DNA of 46,721 nt from Planctomycetaceae bacterium (GTDB taxonomy: Bacteria > Planctomycetota > Planctomycetia > Planctomycetales > Planctomycetaceae): assembly GCA_021732995.1 (NCBI GenBank), contig JAKFWA010000019.1:1-46721 (forward strand). The letters are read 5' to 3'. How positions within the stretch are numbered: the stretch's first letter is position 1; each line of letters starts with the position of its first letter. Shown here piece after piece: positions 16,363 to 24,154 of this stretch. The position numbers and the translations under genes were made by a program. A model generated the notes under the pieces. It did no database searches. It worked only from the letters and a program-made list of their open reading frames with translations, and was not told the origin of the DNA.

Positions 16363-17691
16363 CTATTTCGCGAGTTCACGCACGGTGTTGACGATGCGGT
16401 CTTCCAGGCCGGCCTTCCACTTGGACGGCATCTGGTAGACATACAGCGATGTGTCGCCTTCGTAGCCGCCTTCGACGAGCACCCGCTCGGACGGGATGTA
16501 GCCCATCACGTCGTTGGCGTAGCCGGTCACCCAGGTGCGGTCTCGGCCGAGTTCGTTTCTCAGGCGAATCTGGTAGTCGATGACTACTTCGCCGCCGAGA
16601 GCGACCCATGTGATCTGATCGCCGAGCTTCCAGACCTGCACGGGATAGGGATAACTGCGAGCAATCCCAGATTCGGTTTTCAGGTCGGCCAGCAACAACT
16701 TGGCGCGATTCCGATACATATGGTTCTTGCTGGTGAGATCCGTCTGCAATTGCTCTTCGGTCGGAGTGGACGCGAAGTCGAGCGACAGATCTTTGAAGCG
16801 AGTGCTCAATTGGCCGGTCACCGGCGTCATGGTGCCGTGCAACACCTGGTCAACGGCAGTACCCAGCATCCGGCCGTACTTCTCACACAGCTCAACCGAA
16901 CGGCGCGGCAGCGGGTTCTGATCGGCTCCACAACCGGTGAAGAACATCGCGACGGAATCAGGATGTCGCTCTTCCAGATACAACTGAGCAAACCCGGCAT
17001 AGTCACCACACAGCTTATAGAAGCTGAGCGTTGTGTTGTGGCACGCATAACCAAAGACCAGCCCGCGCAGCTTCTTGCCGTCCGCAGACTCAATCTTCAG
17101 CACCGGCACCTGATGGTCATAGGGACCAACTCCAATGGGCGTGCGCCGGTTGGACGCAAAACCGCAGATCCCCTGCCCCACCGAAAGCCGAGCCGGTTGC
17201 AGGTCCGCCAAAGCTTTATCAATGACGTCAATCACTTTCTGATTCAGAGAGGTCTGATACCGCTTGACCGGCTGCCAGTCAGATTCCTGCATATTGAGCA
17301 TATAACTCAGGGTATGATCCAGCGCCGGCCCGCAGTGGGTGTGCGAACAGGCAATCATCAGGCTGCGGCGCGGGATCTTGTGACGCTTCTCGAGATCCGC
17401 GGAGACGACCTGCACCATCTTGATGGGCACGCCCACCAGATCGAGCGACACGAACACCGCCGTGTTACCTTCGGGATCGCGCAGCGCGCTGGCTCGAGCA
17501 TAGAGGTCATGCACCTTGCCCTCGAAAGCATGATCTCGGCTGCCATAGCCGGACATCCACATCGGCTCTTCGGGAGTGATGACTGTGCGAGCCACCCCGG
17601 CCTGCCAGTCGGCCGCGTGTGAAATCGCGGTGCAGCACAGCAGAGTCAGTGTCCCGATCACCGAGAACAGCTTCGAAACGTGTCGTCGCAT
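16363..17691 (-). CDS. neutral/alkaline ceramidase-like hydrolase
   Basis: 442-residue exported protein of the neutral/alkaline non-lysosomal ceramidase N-terminal family. A signal peptide (RRHVSKLFSVIGTLTLLCC...SHA) is followed by WQAGVARTVITPEEP, the usual first strand, and by the zinc-binding segment CSHTHCGP (H117, H119). FGYACHNTTL supplies another histidine, and ALGGEVVIDYQ is the typical later motif. It is shorter than true ceramidases (about 650-700 residues) and lacks their C-terminal immunoglobulin-like domain. Planctomycetes have many such proteins; the substrate may be a lipid amide or something else. The ATG at 17691 has GAGGA upstream. It lies 151 bases after the DUF4159 gene on the same strand. 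Confidence 0.87.
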   Translation of the reverse strand: MRRHVSKLFSVIGTLTLLCCTAISHAADWQAGVARTVITPEEPMWMSGYGSRDHAFEGKVHDLYARASALRDPEGNTAVFVSLDLVGVPIKMVQVVSADLEKRHKIPRRSLMIACSHTHCGPALDHTLSYMLNMQESDWQPVKRYQTSLNQKVIDVIDKALADLQPARLSVGQGICGFASNRRTPIGVGPYDHQVPVLKIESADGKKLRGLVFGYACHNTTLSFYKLCGDYAGFAQLYLEERHPDSVAMFFTGCGADQNPLPRRSVELCEKYGRMLGTAVDQVLHGTMTPVTGQLSTRFKDLSLDFASTPTEEQLQTDLTSKNHMYRNRAKLLLADLKTESGIARSYPYPVQVWKLGDQITWVALGGEVVIDYQIRLRNELGRDRTWVTGYANDVMGYIPSERVLVEGGYEGDTSLYVYQMPSKWKAGLEDRIVNTVRELAK

Positions 17692-17842
17692 CTGTGATCC
17701 TCGCCAATTGATGATTCTGTGCTCTCGTCTCGACATGCCAGCGCGCTGCCGCATCAGAAACGAACTTCGGTCGCATCTCCACTCAAGAGCAGAATTCTGG
17801 TCGCGCGGACCCGCTTCATCAGGACGCACCAGCGGTCAAGCA

Positions 17843-19342
17843 TTACTTCTGCAGGCGGGCTTCCAGCCACTTCGCATACTCCGCGTGGGCGTAGAAGATG
17901 ACGTTGGCGCCCAGTTGATAGCAGGCTTCCCAGACTTCACGCGGGACACCCGAATGGTCGTCGGACCAGGCATCACCAATGTCGCCGGGGTGGTAGTAGC
18001 ACACCAGCCGGCCGTCGACGCGCCAGCCATAGGCATCCTTTCCGCCGTGCGGAGCCACATACGGCAGGAACGGAATCTGGAACGGGGTGCGATGAATCAC
18101 GTCGTCCAGGGGCACCACCGTGGGCTGCACGTTGGGCAGCACCTGCTTCATCAGCCCGAAAAACTGACCGTGCCAGTGACCGCTGCCACCGTTATCGGCG
18201 AACAGCATGCCGTGCTTGTCGAGCAGGTATTCTCGCAGGATCTTGATCTCGGCGGGCGAGAACTGAATGTTCCGCTGACCGGTCATGTAGACAAACGGCG
18301 GACTCTTCTCGATCGGAAAGTTCTTCAGTTGAGCGACAGGGCGAGTTTCAGCCTGATCGTTGACCTTCTGTTTGGTGCGCAGGCCGTACTCCATCAGCAT
18401 CAACTGATCGGGACTGGCGACGGTCGCGAACTCCTGATCCCAGTCACCGCCTTGATACTCCAGGCGAATGAACCGAACCTTGCCGGACTTCGTCCCTCCC
18501 GAGAATCCCGCACCGGTACCGGCACCATAACCCACAGCGTATTGATGCGCGGTCGCTTCTTCGATCTGCAGCTTCACCTCGTCGATCGGCGGTACCTTGA
18601 AACTGATCGCAGCGAACGGGTTCACGACGAACTTCTTCTTGATGACCTTCTCCAGTCGCACGGTTTGAGCCACCGAGGCTTTCGCCTGTCCGCCACCTGC
18701 CGGCAATTCGTAGATCTCTTCACACCCCCCCACGTTTGTTGCAACGTAGAACGCGATCAGAAACACGAACGAGTACGCGGAAAACGCGGTCAGCGACTGG
18801 TTCAGCTTCTTGGACTTGCGGCCATAGAACCACGCTTCCGGATCGAGCGGATTGTGGACTCGAACCATGGCCGGCGCTGCCGCGCTCGTTCCCGAGGACG
18901 CAGCCGCGACCATCTGATCCACCGACAGCGGCGCCGCGGTCAGGCGACGTCGACGTTCGTAGAAGTGCGACGCTCGCTCCACGCCCCAGATCACCCACAG
19001 CAGGCCCAGGCAGTAGAAGGTCAGGGTGCCCCACCAGGCGAGGTTCGCACGCAGTCCGGGCAATCCCAGCGTGTCAGAGGCCACAACCCAGAAGTGCCAC
19101 ACAGGCACGTAAGCCAGACTCGCGACGCCGGCTGCAATCGCGGTTTGCGTGCGTCGCTGATGATACGCCCACGCCAACCAGCTCGCAGCCACCACAGCGG
19201 CCTGAGTGCAGCCGATGAGAATGACCCAGGTCGGCAGTCGTTGCACCCACATCCAGTCCACCAGACACGCGCCCCACAACAGCGACGCAGTCAGCGTCAC
19301 CGGTCGGGCGGCCTTCGTGACGAATGGAGGGAGTGGAATCAT
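17843..19342 (-). CDS. DUF4159 membrane protein
   Basis: 499 residues. The N-terminal third has several hydrophobic segments (for example WVILIGCTQAAVVAASWLAW and LTFYCLGLLWVIWG), and another helix follows near residue 190 (FSAYSFVFLIAFYVA). The C-terminal half is a DUF4159 domain: VRFIRLEYQGGDWDQEF opens it, then PPFVYMTGQRNIQFSPAE, LLDKHGMLFADNGGSGHW and a final ANVIFYAHAEYAKWLEARL. DUF4159 resembles class I glutamine-amidotransferase/ThuA folds. The gene is last in the ExbB-ExbD-ExbD operon, so the protein is likely a membrane partner of that proton-driven machine. The ATG at 19342 has AAGGA eight bases upstream. Confidence 0.85.
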   Translation of the reverse strand: MIPLPPFVTKAARPVTLTASLLWGACLVDWMWVQRLPTWVILIGCTQAAVVAASWLAWAYHQRRTQTAIAAGVASLAYVPVWHFWVVASDTLGLPGLRANLAWWGTLTFYCLGLLWVIWGVERASHFYERRRRLTAAPLSVDQMVAAASSGTSAAAPAMVRVHNPLDPEAWFYGRKSKKLNQSLTAFSAYSFVFLIAFYVATNVGGCEEIYELPAGGGQAKASVAQTVRLEKVIKKKFVVNPFAAISFKVPPIDEVKLQIEEATAHQYAVGYGAGTGAGFSGGTKSGKVRFIRLEYQGGDWDQEFATVASPDQLMLMEYGLRTKQKVNDQAETRPVAQLKNFPIEKSPPFVYMTGQRNIQFSPAEIKILREYLLDKHGMLFADNGGSGHWHGQFFGLMKQVLPNVQPTVVPLDDVIHRTPFQIPFLPYVAPHGGKDAYGWRVDGRLVCYYHPGDIGDAWSDDHSGVPREVWEACYQLGANVIFYAHAEYAKWLEARLQK

Positions 19343-19358
19343 CAAACGGGTCCTTAAG

Positions 19359-19814
19359 TTACTTCACAGCATCGAGCAGGGAATCCAGATCCTTCTCGCG
19401 CGGATTGACCTTAGGATCAGCCGGCTTAGTCTCGTCGATGCCCATCGCTTTCGCGGCACGTTGCACGTCGGGTGAAGCATCTCCAGCGACGCCTGTCGGT
19501 TTTGCTTCTTTTGCTTCGGCGGTCTTCTCGGCCTGAGGTTTCTCCGCCGACTTCGCCGCAGTCGGTTGAGTATTCGCTTTCGCGTCGCTTTTCAGGAAGT
19601 ACGGCACCAGCGTGAAGCCGGCCATCAGGATGATGGTCCAGATCGTGGCTTCGGTGGTGGCGCGAATCAGGCTGCTCTGAGCGATCGCGCCCAGCATCTC
19701 CTGAGGACTCCTGCCCTTCATCGACGAAAGGAACTCGCGCAGTTCGGCGGCGGTCGCATTCGCCTCGACCCGAGTTCGCTTCATCCCGCCGTCCGGCTTC
19801 TCTTGATCCAGCAT
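19359..19814 (-). CDS. single-helix membrane protein of the ExbBD operon
   Basis: 151 residues with one membrane helix at about 57-73 (TIWTIILMAGFTLVPYFL). The part before it is soluble and helical (AAELREFLSSMKGRSPQEML). The part after it is a Lys/Ala/Glu/Pro-rich linker (KPQAEKTAEAKEAKPTG) ending in a short charged helix. This resembles, in layout only, TonB-like or linker proteins that span the periplasm. No family is recognised. It starts two bases after the ExbD stop, with AAGGA inside the end of ExbD, and is followed after 13 bases by the DUF4159 gene, so it belongs to the same operon. Confidence 0.72.
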   Translation of the reverse strand: MLDQEKPDGGMKRTRVEANATAAELREFLSSMKGRSPQEMLGAIAQSSLIRATTEATIWTIILMAGFTLVPYFLKSDAKANTQPTAAKSAEKPQAEKTAEAKEAKPTGVAGDASPDVQRAAKAMGIDETKPADPKVNPREKDLDSLLDAVK

Positions 19815-19816
19815 GG

Positions 19817-20221
19817 TTATTCCTTGTCCTCGTCGAGGATATGCACCAGTTCCCCGCCCGCGCTACTGATTGCTTCAATGACTGGTTCAAACCGCAGGGC
19901 CGCGGTTTCATCATGCACCTTCAGCCAGACCGTGCGTTTTCCGGCCGGCAGGTCTCCGAGTCGTTGCGTGATGAGGTCCTTCAACTGTCCGACGCTGGTT
20001 TTCATGCCATTGAAGAACAGGTCGTTGTTCTTATCGATTGCAATGCGAACGGCTGCCGGGGCCGCTGATTCGATCGAACGTGCTCGAGCCGGAGTCCATT
20101 GCAGATGCCGGTCGTCCTGAGCCCGCGCAAGAATGACGAAGAACACCAGCAGATTGAACGCGATGTCTCCCATCGCGACGCTGGGCACTTCGACTTTCAG
20201 TTTCTTACGCGAGAGTTTCAT
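19817..20221 (-). CDS. ExbD/TolR-family protein (second copy)
   Basis: 134 residues. A short Lys/Arg-rich cytoplasmic N-terminus leads into the single membrane helix containing the proton-carrying aspartate (D19 in VAMGDIAFNLLVFFVILA), followed by a periplasmic ExbD/TolR domain ending in FEPVIEAISSAGGELVHIL. With ExbB it converts proton-motive force into movement or conformational work in the envelope. It is the downstream member of a tandem ExbD pair; the two differ strongly outside the helix. It lies 63 bases after the first ExbD and two bases ahead of the single-helix gene. Confidence 0.88.
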   Translation of the reverse strand: MKLSRKKLKVEVPSVAMGDIAFNLLVFFVILARAQDDRHLQWTPARARSIESAAPAAVRIAIDKNNDLFFNGMKTSVGQLKDLITQRLGDLPAGKRTVWLKVHDETAALRFEPVIEAISSAGGELVHILDEDKE

Positions 20222-20284
20222 AGATAAGGGTCGATCAGAATCAGATGATCACAAACGTGAATTGCCTGTTTGGCAAACGACGGC

Positions 20285-20710
20285 CTACGGCACGATCTGC
20301 TGCTGTTCCTCTTCAATCTGCAGGGTGACAATGCCGCCCGCCTCTTCGATGCGGGTCGTCACGGCGATCCAGTGGTTGTAAGGCACGTCCTTTTTGCTCT
20401 TCACCACCACCACTTTGTCTTCCGGCCGACTCTTGCCCGACAACTTGGCTTTCACCAGCGGAATGAAGTCCTTCATCTTGACCGGTTCGCCGTTGATCTG
20501 AACCAGGGTGCGAGTGAGATCAATCTGCAGGTTCTCGGACTTCTCCTGCTGCTGTTGAGTTTGCTCGCTCTTAGGCAGATTCTGCTTTCGTCCGCTGTCG
20601 GGTTGAGTCGAGGCACACACCAGAAAGAACACAATCAGATTGAACGCGATGTCGCCCGTGGCGACGCCGGGAGGTTCAATCAGCAGACCGGTTTGACGGC
20701 GAATCTTCAT
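20285..20710 (-). CDS. ExbD/TolR-family protein (first copy)
   Basis: 141 residues. The single membrane helix holds the essential aspartate (D20 in VATGDIAFNLIVFFLVCAS). A Gln/Glu-rich linker (SEQTQQQQEKSEN) and a periplasmic domain with VQINGEPVKMKDF and the typical C-terminal helix-strand (VTTRIEEAGGIVTLQ) follow. Starting GGGAG lies about nine bases upstream of the ATG at 20710, and the ExbB stop is 14 bases away. Tandem, non-identical ExbD copies suggest a hetero-dimeric stator element, an inference from other ExbD pairs. Confidence 0.88.
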   Translation of the reverse strand: MKIRRQTGLLIEPPGVATGDIAFNLIVFFLVCASTQPDSGRKQNLPKSEQTQQQQEKSENLQIDLTRTLVQINGEPVKMKDFIPLVKAKLSGKSRPEDKVVVVKSKKDVPYNHWIAVTTRIEEAGGIVTLQIEEEQQQIVP

Positions 20711-20724
20711 AACGTCGTCTCCCG

Positions 20725-21714
20725 TTACGCCTGTGTTCCAGCGGCTTCGGTCGCCTGCTGCTCCAGCGTCATCTGCTGAGTTACGGTTTCAATCAGCTCA
20801 GAAGAAGACTCTTCGACGTCCAGCACGAAGCGGTTGATGACGCCCGTGAAGTAGTTGTATCCACTGAAGGCTGGGATACCGACCACCAGTCCCAGCAGCG
20901 TGGTGAGCAACGCTTCCGCGATACCGGCAGCCGACGCTTCCACGATGTTCGTGTTGCCCGCCTTGGACGCCGCGACAATGTCGTCGAACGATGTGATCAT
21001 GCCGGACACCGTTCCGAGGAAGCCCAGCATCGGAGCCACGCTGGAAACCGTGGCCAGAATGGGCAGGTGCTTTTCCAGCGCCGCCACCACATGCACGCTA
21101 TAGTCTTCCATCGCCTTCACGACTTGGTCTTCGATCTTGCTGGGGTCGTATTTCAGACGCTTCAGAATCAGGAACTTCCGCAATCCCGCTGAGAGGATGG
21201 CGGGAACGGGCCCAGTTTCGTGCTCGCAGGTGCGCATGGCATCTTCCACGCGGTCTCCAAGCAACATCTGCCGCACGTTGTTACGCAGCGCGGTGGTGTC
21301 TGTGGTCAGCATCTTCAGGGTGCGGTAACGCTCGATCAGCACGCCCGCCGCCAGGATGCCCGAGAACAGAATGGGCCACATGAAGATACCGCCACGCAGC
21401 ATGAACCCCATCGCCCCGGTCTTGCAGAGATCGTCCAATAGCTCACCGAACGATTTGCCTGTGCTGACGGTACTTTCCTCAGCATTGTCCTCTGACGCCG
21501 CTTCGGCGGGCTTCGCGTTGGCAACGTCGCTGGCCGGTGGAGTCATTCCGTCCGGCAGAGCGGAGCCGCCCGGAGTGGCCTCGTTCGGCTGTTGTCCGCC
21601 GGGTTGAGCCGGTGCGACGACCGCGGGTTTGTCCGGCTTGATGCCTTGCTTGGCATCAATGGCATCGAGCGGGTCTTGAGCCAACAACGCAAACACGAGC
21701 AGTAGTTGCGACAT
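20725..21714 (-). CDS. MotA/TolQ/ExbB proton-channel protein
   Basis: 329 residues. An N-terminal hydrophobic stretch (MSQLLLVFALLAQ) could be a signal peptide; a Pro/Ala-rich linker of about 80 residues follows, then the channel: GGIFMWPILFSGILAAGVLIERY, the central pair around HLPILATVSSVAPMLGFLGTVSGMITSF, and ALLTTLLGLVVGIPAFSGYNYF. The GxxxTVxGM motif is the family hallmark. The start at 21714 has AGGA seven bases upstream; an earlier frame to 21774 has no such support. It is the first gene of the five-gene ExbBDD-DUF4159 operon. Confidence 0.92.
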   Translation of the reverse strand: MSQLLLVFALLAQDPLDAIDAKQGIKPDKPAVVAPAQPGGQQPNEATPGGSALPDGMTPPASDVANAKPAEAASEDNAEESTVSTGKSFGELLDDLCKTGAMGFMLRGGIFMWPILFSGILAAGVLIERYRTLKMLTTDTTALRNNVRQMLLGDRVEDAMRTCEHETGPVPAILSAGLRKFLILKRLKYDPSKIEDQVVKAMEDYSVHVVAALEKHLPILATVSSVAPMLGFLGTVSGMITSFDDIVAASKAGNTNIVEASAAGIAEALLTTLLGLVVGIPAFSGYNYFTGVINRFVLDVEESSSELIETVTQQMTLEQQATEAAGTQA

Positions 21715-22084
21715 CGTGAGTCCTGCAAGAGGCGGGTTGATTTCGATGAGCGAACGCTCTCGAAAACAATTCAATCCGGTAGGTCAGAAGAGCGGGTCAG
21801 CATCGTGGAAGCTGCGGAGACTTCAAAGTCTGCGCAGTCATTACAGCAGCAAACCGGCCTCTGATTCGTCCGAAAATAGGGGGTGAGTCTCCGAAATCCA
21901 GACACCAATCCATCGTCCCGAATAGGTTCGCGGGAACCTCCAACCACTTTCAAGCGGGCACTGGAGAAACTTGTGCGCCTGTCGCCAGTTCATCCCGCCT
22001 TGCCGGAATATCAATGCGCCTGACGCAACTGAAAACTGCGTCCAAATCGCGAACCGAATCAAAACGTCGCGACCAGAGCACGTT
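21715..22084. other. intergenic region, presumed operon promoter
   Basis: About 370 bases between the MutS-like gene and the ExbB gene. No gene is seen. An imperfect hairpin at 21814-21835 (gcggagact and agtctgcgc around tcaa) lacks a T-run. The promoter of the ExbB operon should lie here. Confidence 0.5.
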
Positions 22085-23926
22085 TCAATCCAGCGCCGCC
22101 GAAGGTGCGCTTTCCCCGACATCCAGGCCGATCATGCGCATGAGTTCCAAAGCGTTGCTCTTCTGAACGACGCCCGGTCGGATGCGGTGATCGAAATACA
22201 TCTTGCCGTTGATCAGGTGGTCTTCGAAGTGCATGTTCGCGGCGCGGTCGTTGAAGCTCTCGACGATGCGCGTCAGAGCCAGATCGTGCGTCGTCACGAC
22301 ACCAATAGCGCCGCGCCCAATCAATTGGCGAATGATGCCTTCCGCGCCGACTCGACGATCATGCGAGTTCGTACCCTGCAGGATCTCATCCAGCAGGAAC
22401 AACAGCGGCGGTGAGTGTCCGGCGAGTTCGACAACGGCCTTGAGCCGCGAAATCACGCTGTAGAACAGAGAGACCCCCTGCTGCAGGGAGTCGTGAATCC
22501 GCATCTCGGTCCCGACTTGCAGCGGCGAAATCTGAAAGCGAGTCGCCCGCACCGGCGCACCGCTCCACGCCAGCACGGCGTTTATGCCGATCGTCCGCAG
22601 GTAGGTGCTTTTGCCGGACATGTTCGACCCGCTGATCATCAACAGCGTCTGCTGAGCATCTAGTCGCACGTCGTTGCGGATGCACTTCGCATCAGGCAGC
22701 AGCGGATGACCGACGTCGCGTCCGACCAGAGCCGGGCCGGCATCGAGAATCAATTCCGGGAAGACATCATTCGGCCGTTCAAACGCATAGCCCGACAGGG
22801 ACGTGACCGCTTCGATCTCACCGACCGCCATCAACCATTCGGGGATGTGCGGCCCGATATGCTCGCGCCATGTTTCAACGCGATGTGCGAGATAGACGGG
22901 CAGTCCGAGCAGAAACGCGATCGGTGCAAAGAACTGATTCTGCAGGCAAGCTGACAGGTTCTGAATCAGATTGCGAAGATGATGAATGCGTGCTGAGGGC
23001 GGTTGACCTTCCACATTCAAGACGGCGCGGCGCGAGGCGAGATAGTCGCCGCGAAACTGCTGACGTTCAAGGTGCTCCATCACCTGCCCGAGGATCGTCA
23101 GGCCCGAACCCGCTCTTTCGGCGGCCATCTCAACGTGACGGATCTCTTTGACCAGTCGCAGATAGAAGAAGATCTCCAGAATCAGCACGGCCAGGAACGG
23201 TGATACCGAACCCCCTGTGACCCAGAAGATCAATGCGCAAACGGCTAACACGCCGAGCACGGCCGCGCTGATGCGTTGCCCGGAAGTGAAGGGTTGAGCT
23301 GGTTCCCGCACCCATTCGCGCAGCTTGTTTTGATCGAACTCGTCGTGCACCTCGGCATCCAGCACCGCGAGGTCTTCGCGGAACTCCAGTTGGTTACGCA
23401 ATTCAATGATGGCGGTATGACGGGCGCGTACTACATCCGGCGCTGCGGGTGCCTTGAGCCACGACGCCAGCACGTCCTCGCCCAGTCGCGTGCGCGAACC
23501 GCAGATCAACTGGAACAGCGACCCTTCGCCGAAGACATCCAAGTCGCTGCTGTAGGCGTGCGAATGATCCTCATAACGCTGGCCCGAAGGGCCCACGCCC
23601 GACCAGCGATCTGCCAGACGGTCGAGCCCGCGTTCGTAGTAATTGATCGCCCGCCTCACGTAATCGAGACGCGTCGCGACCTTGCTATGAGTAACGACCA
23701 GCCCGGCAAAAAACGCGATGGGCGCCAGCAACCAGAACGCCGAAATCGAACCTTCGGCCCAAGCGAAGTAAGCCAGAACACAGCCGCCCAGAAAGACGAG
23801 GCCGCGAGCAGTGGCGAGACGGCGATCACGTTCATCCAGCAGTTTGAAATCCGCCCGCAACTTATCTCGCCGAGCTTCGTATTCTTGCTGGGGCGTATGA
23901 GGAGCAGACTGACCTGAAGCATCCAT
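22085..23926 (-). CDS. membrane-anchored MutS-like ATPase
   Basis: 613 residues. Two membrane helices near the N-terminus (GLVFLGGCVLAYFAWAEG and FWLLAPIAFFAGLVV) and two more near residues 221-255 interrupt a lever/clamp-like helical region. The C-terminal MutS ATPase domain is intact: Walker A G433-S-N-M-S-G-K-S-T441, Walker B LLFLLDE ending D513-E514, and the TTHD switch (545-548). The mismatch-recognition domain of MutS1 and the Smr domain of MutS2 are absent. This build is found in a poorly studied subgroup of MutS homologues; a role in mismatch repair is doubtful. AAGG precedes the ATG at 23926. No obvious operon partner. Confidence 0.88.
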   Translation of the reverse strand: MDASGQSAPHTPQQEYEARRDKLRADFKLLDERDRRLATARGLVFLGGCVLAYFAWAEGSISAFWLLAPIAFFAGLVVTHSKVATRLDYVRRAINYYERGLDRLADRWSGVGPSGQRYEDHSHAYSSDLDVFGEGSLFQLICGSRTRLGEDVLASWLKAPAAPDVVRARHTAIIELRNQLEFREDLAVLDAEVHDEFDQNKLREWVREPAQPFTSGQRISAAVLGVLAVCALIFWVTGGSVSPFLAVLILEIFFYLRLVKEIRHVEMAAERAGSGLTILGQVMEHLERQQFRGDYLASRRAVLNVEGQPPSARIHHLRNLIQNLSACLQNQFFAPIAFLLGLPVYLAHRVETWREHIGPHIPEWLMAVGEIEAVTSLSGYAFERPNDVFPELILDAGPALVGRDVGHPLLPDAKCIRNDVRLDAQQTLLMISGSNMSGKSTYLRTIGINAVLAWSGAPVRATRFQISPLQVGTEMRIHDSLQQGVSLFYSVISRLKAVVELAGHSPPLLFLLDEILQGTNSHDRRVGAEGIIRQLIGRGAIGVVTTHDLALTRIVESFNDRAANMHFEDHLINGKMYFDHRIRPGVVQKSNALELMRMIGLDVGESAPSAALD

Positions 23927-24073
23927 TCGTAACCTTCGAGCGACCCGATTCCTGTCTCAAGAGCGGCGTTTCACGTGACTCGCGCAACCAGACAGCTTCT
24001 ACACGGTTCACCGCATTCCGACCACCTTCGCAGCAGGCTCATTGAGTATCTCGCCGCGAAACACAGTCTAGCA

Positions 24074-24109
24074 AACAAAAACAGCCGGCCCTCGCGAGAA
24101 GGCCGGCTG
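24074..24109 (-). terminator. rho-independent terminator
   Basis: Arms cagccggcc (24082-24090) and ggccggctg (24101-24109) around a ten-base loop, followed on the minus strand by tttttgttt. It lies just after the PQQ-propeller gene that ends at 24155 and ahead of the MutS-like gene. Confidence 0.88.
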
Positions 24110-24154
24110 CGTGGATTGCATCCTTGCACTTAAGCGGGAGCGCCCCGCGAATCC

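Noticed and set aside
16177-17622. Plus-strand open frame opposite the ceramidase-like gene
   Set aside because: Antisense shadow; its first part only contains the out-of-frame antitoxin remnant.
17576-19357. 593-codon plus-strand open frame opposite the DUF4159 gene
   Set aside because: High-GC antisense openness; no domain, and the minus strand encodes the well-supported DUF4159 membrane protein.
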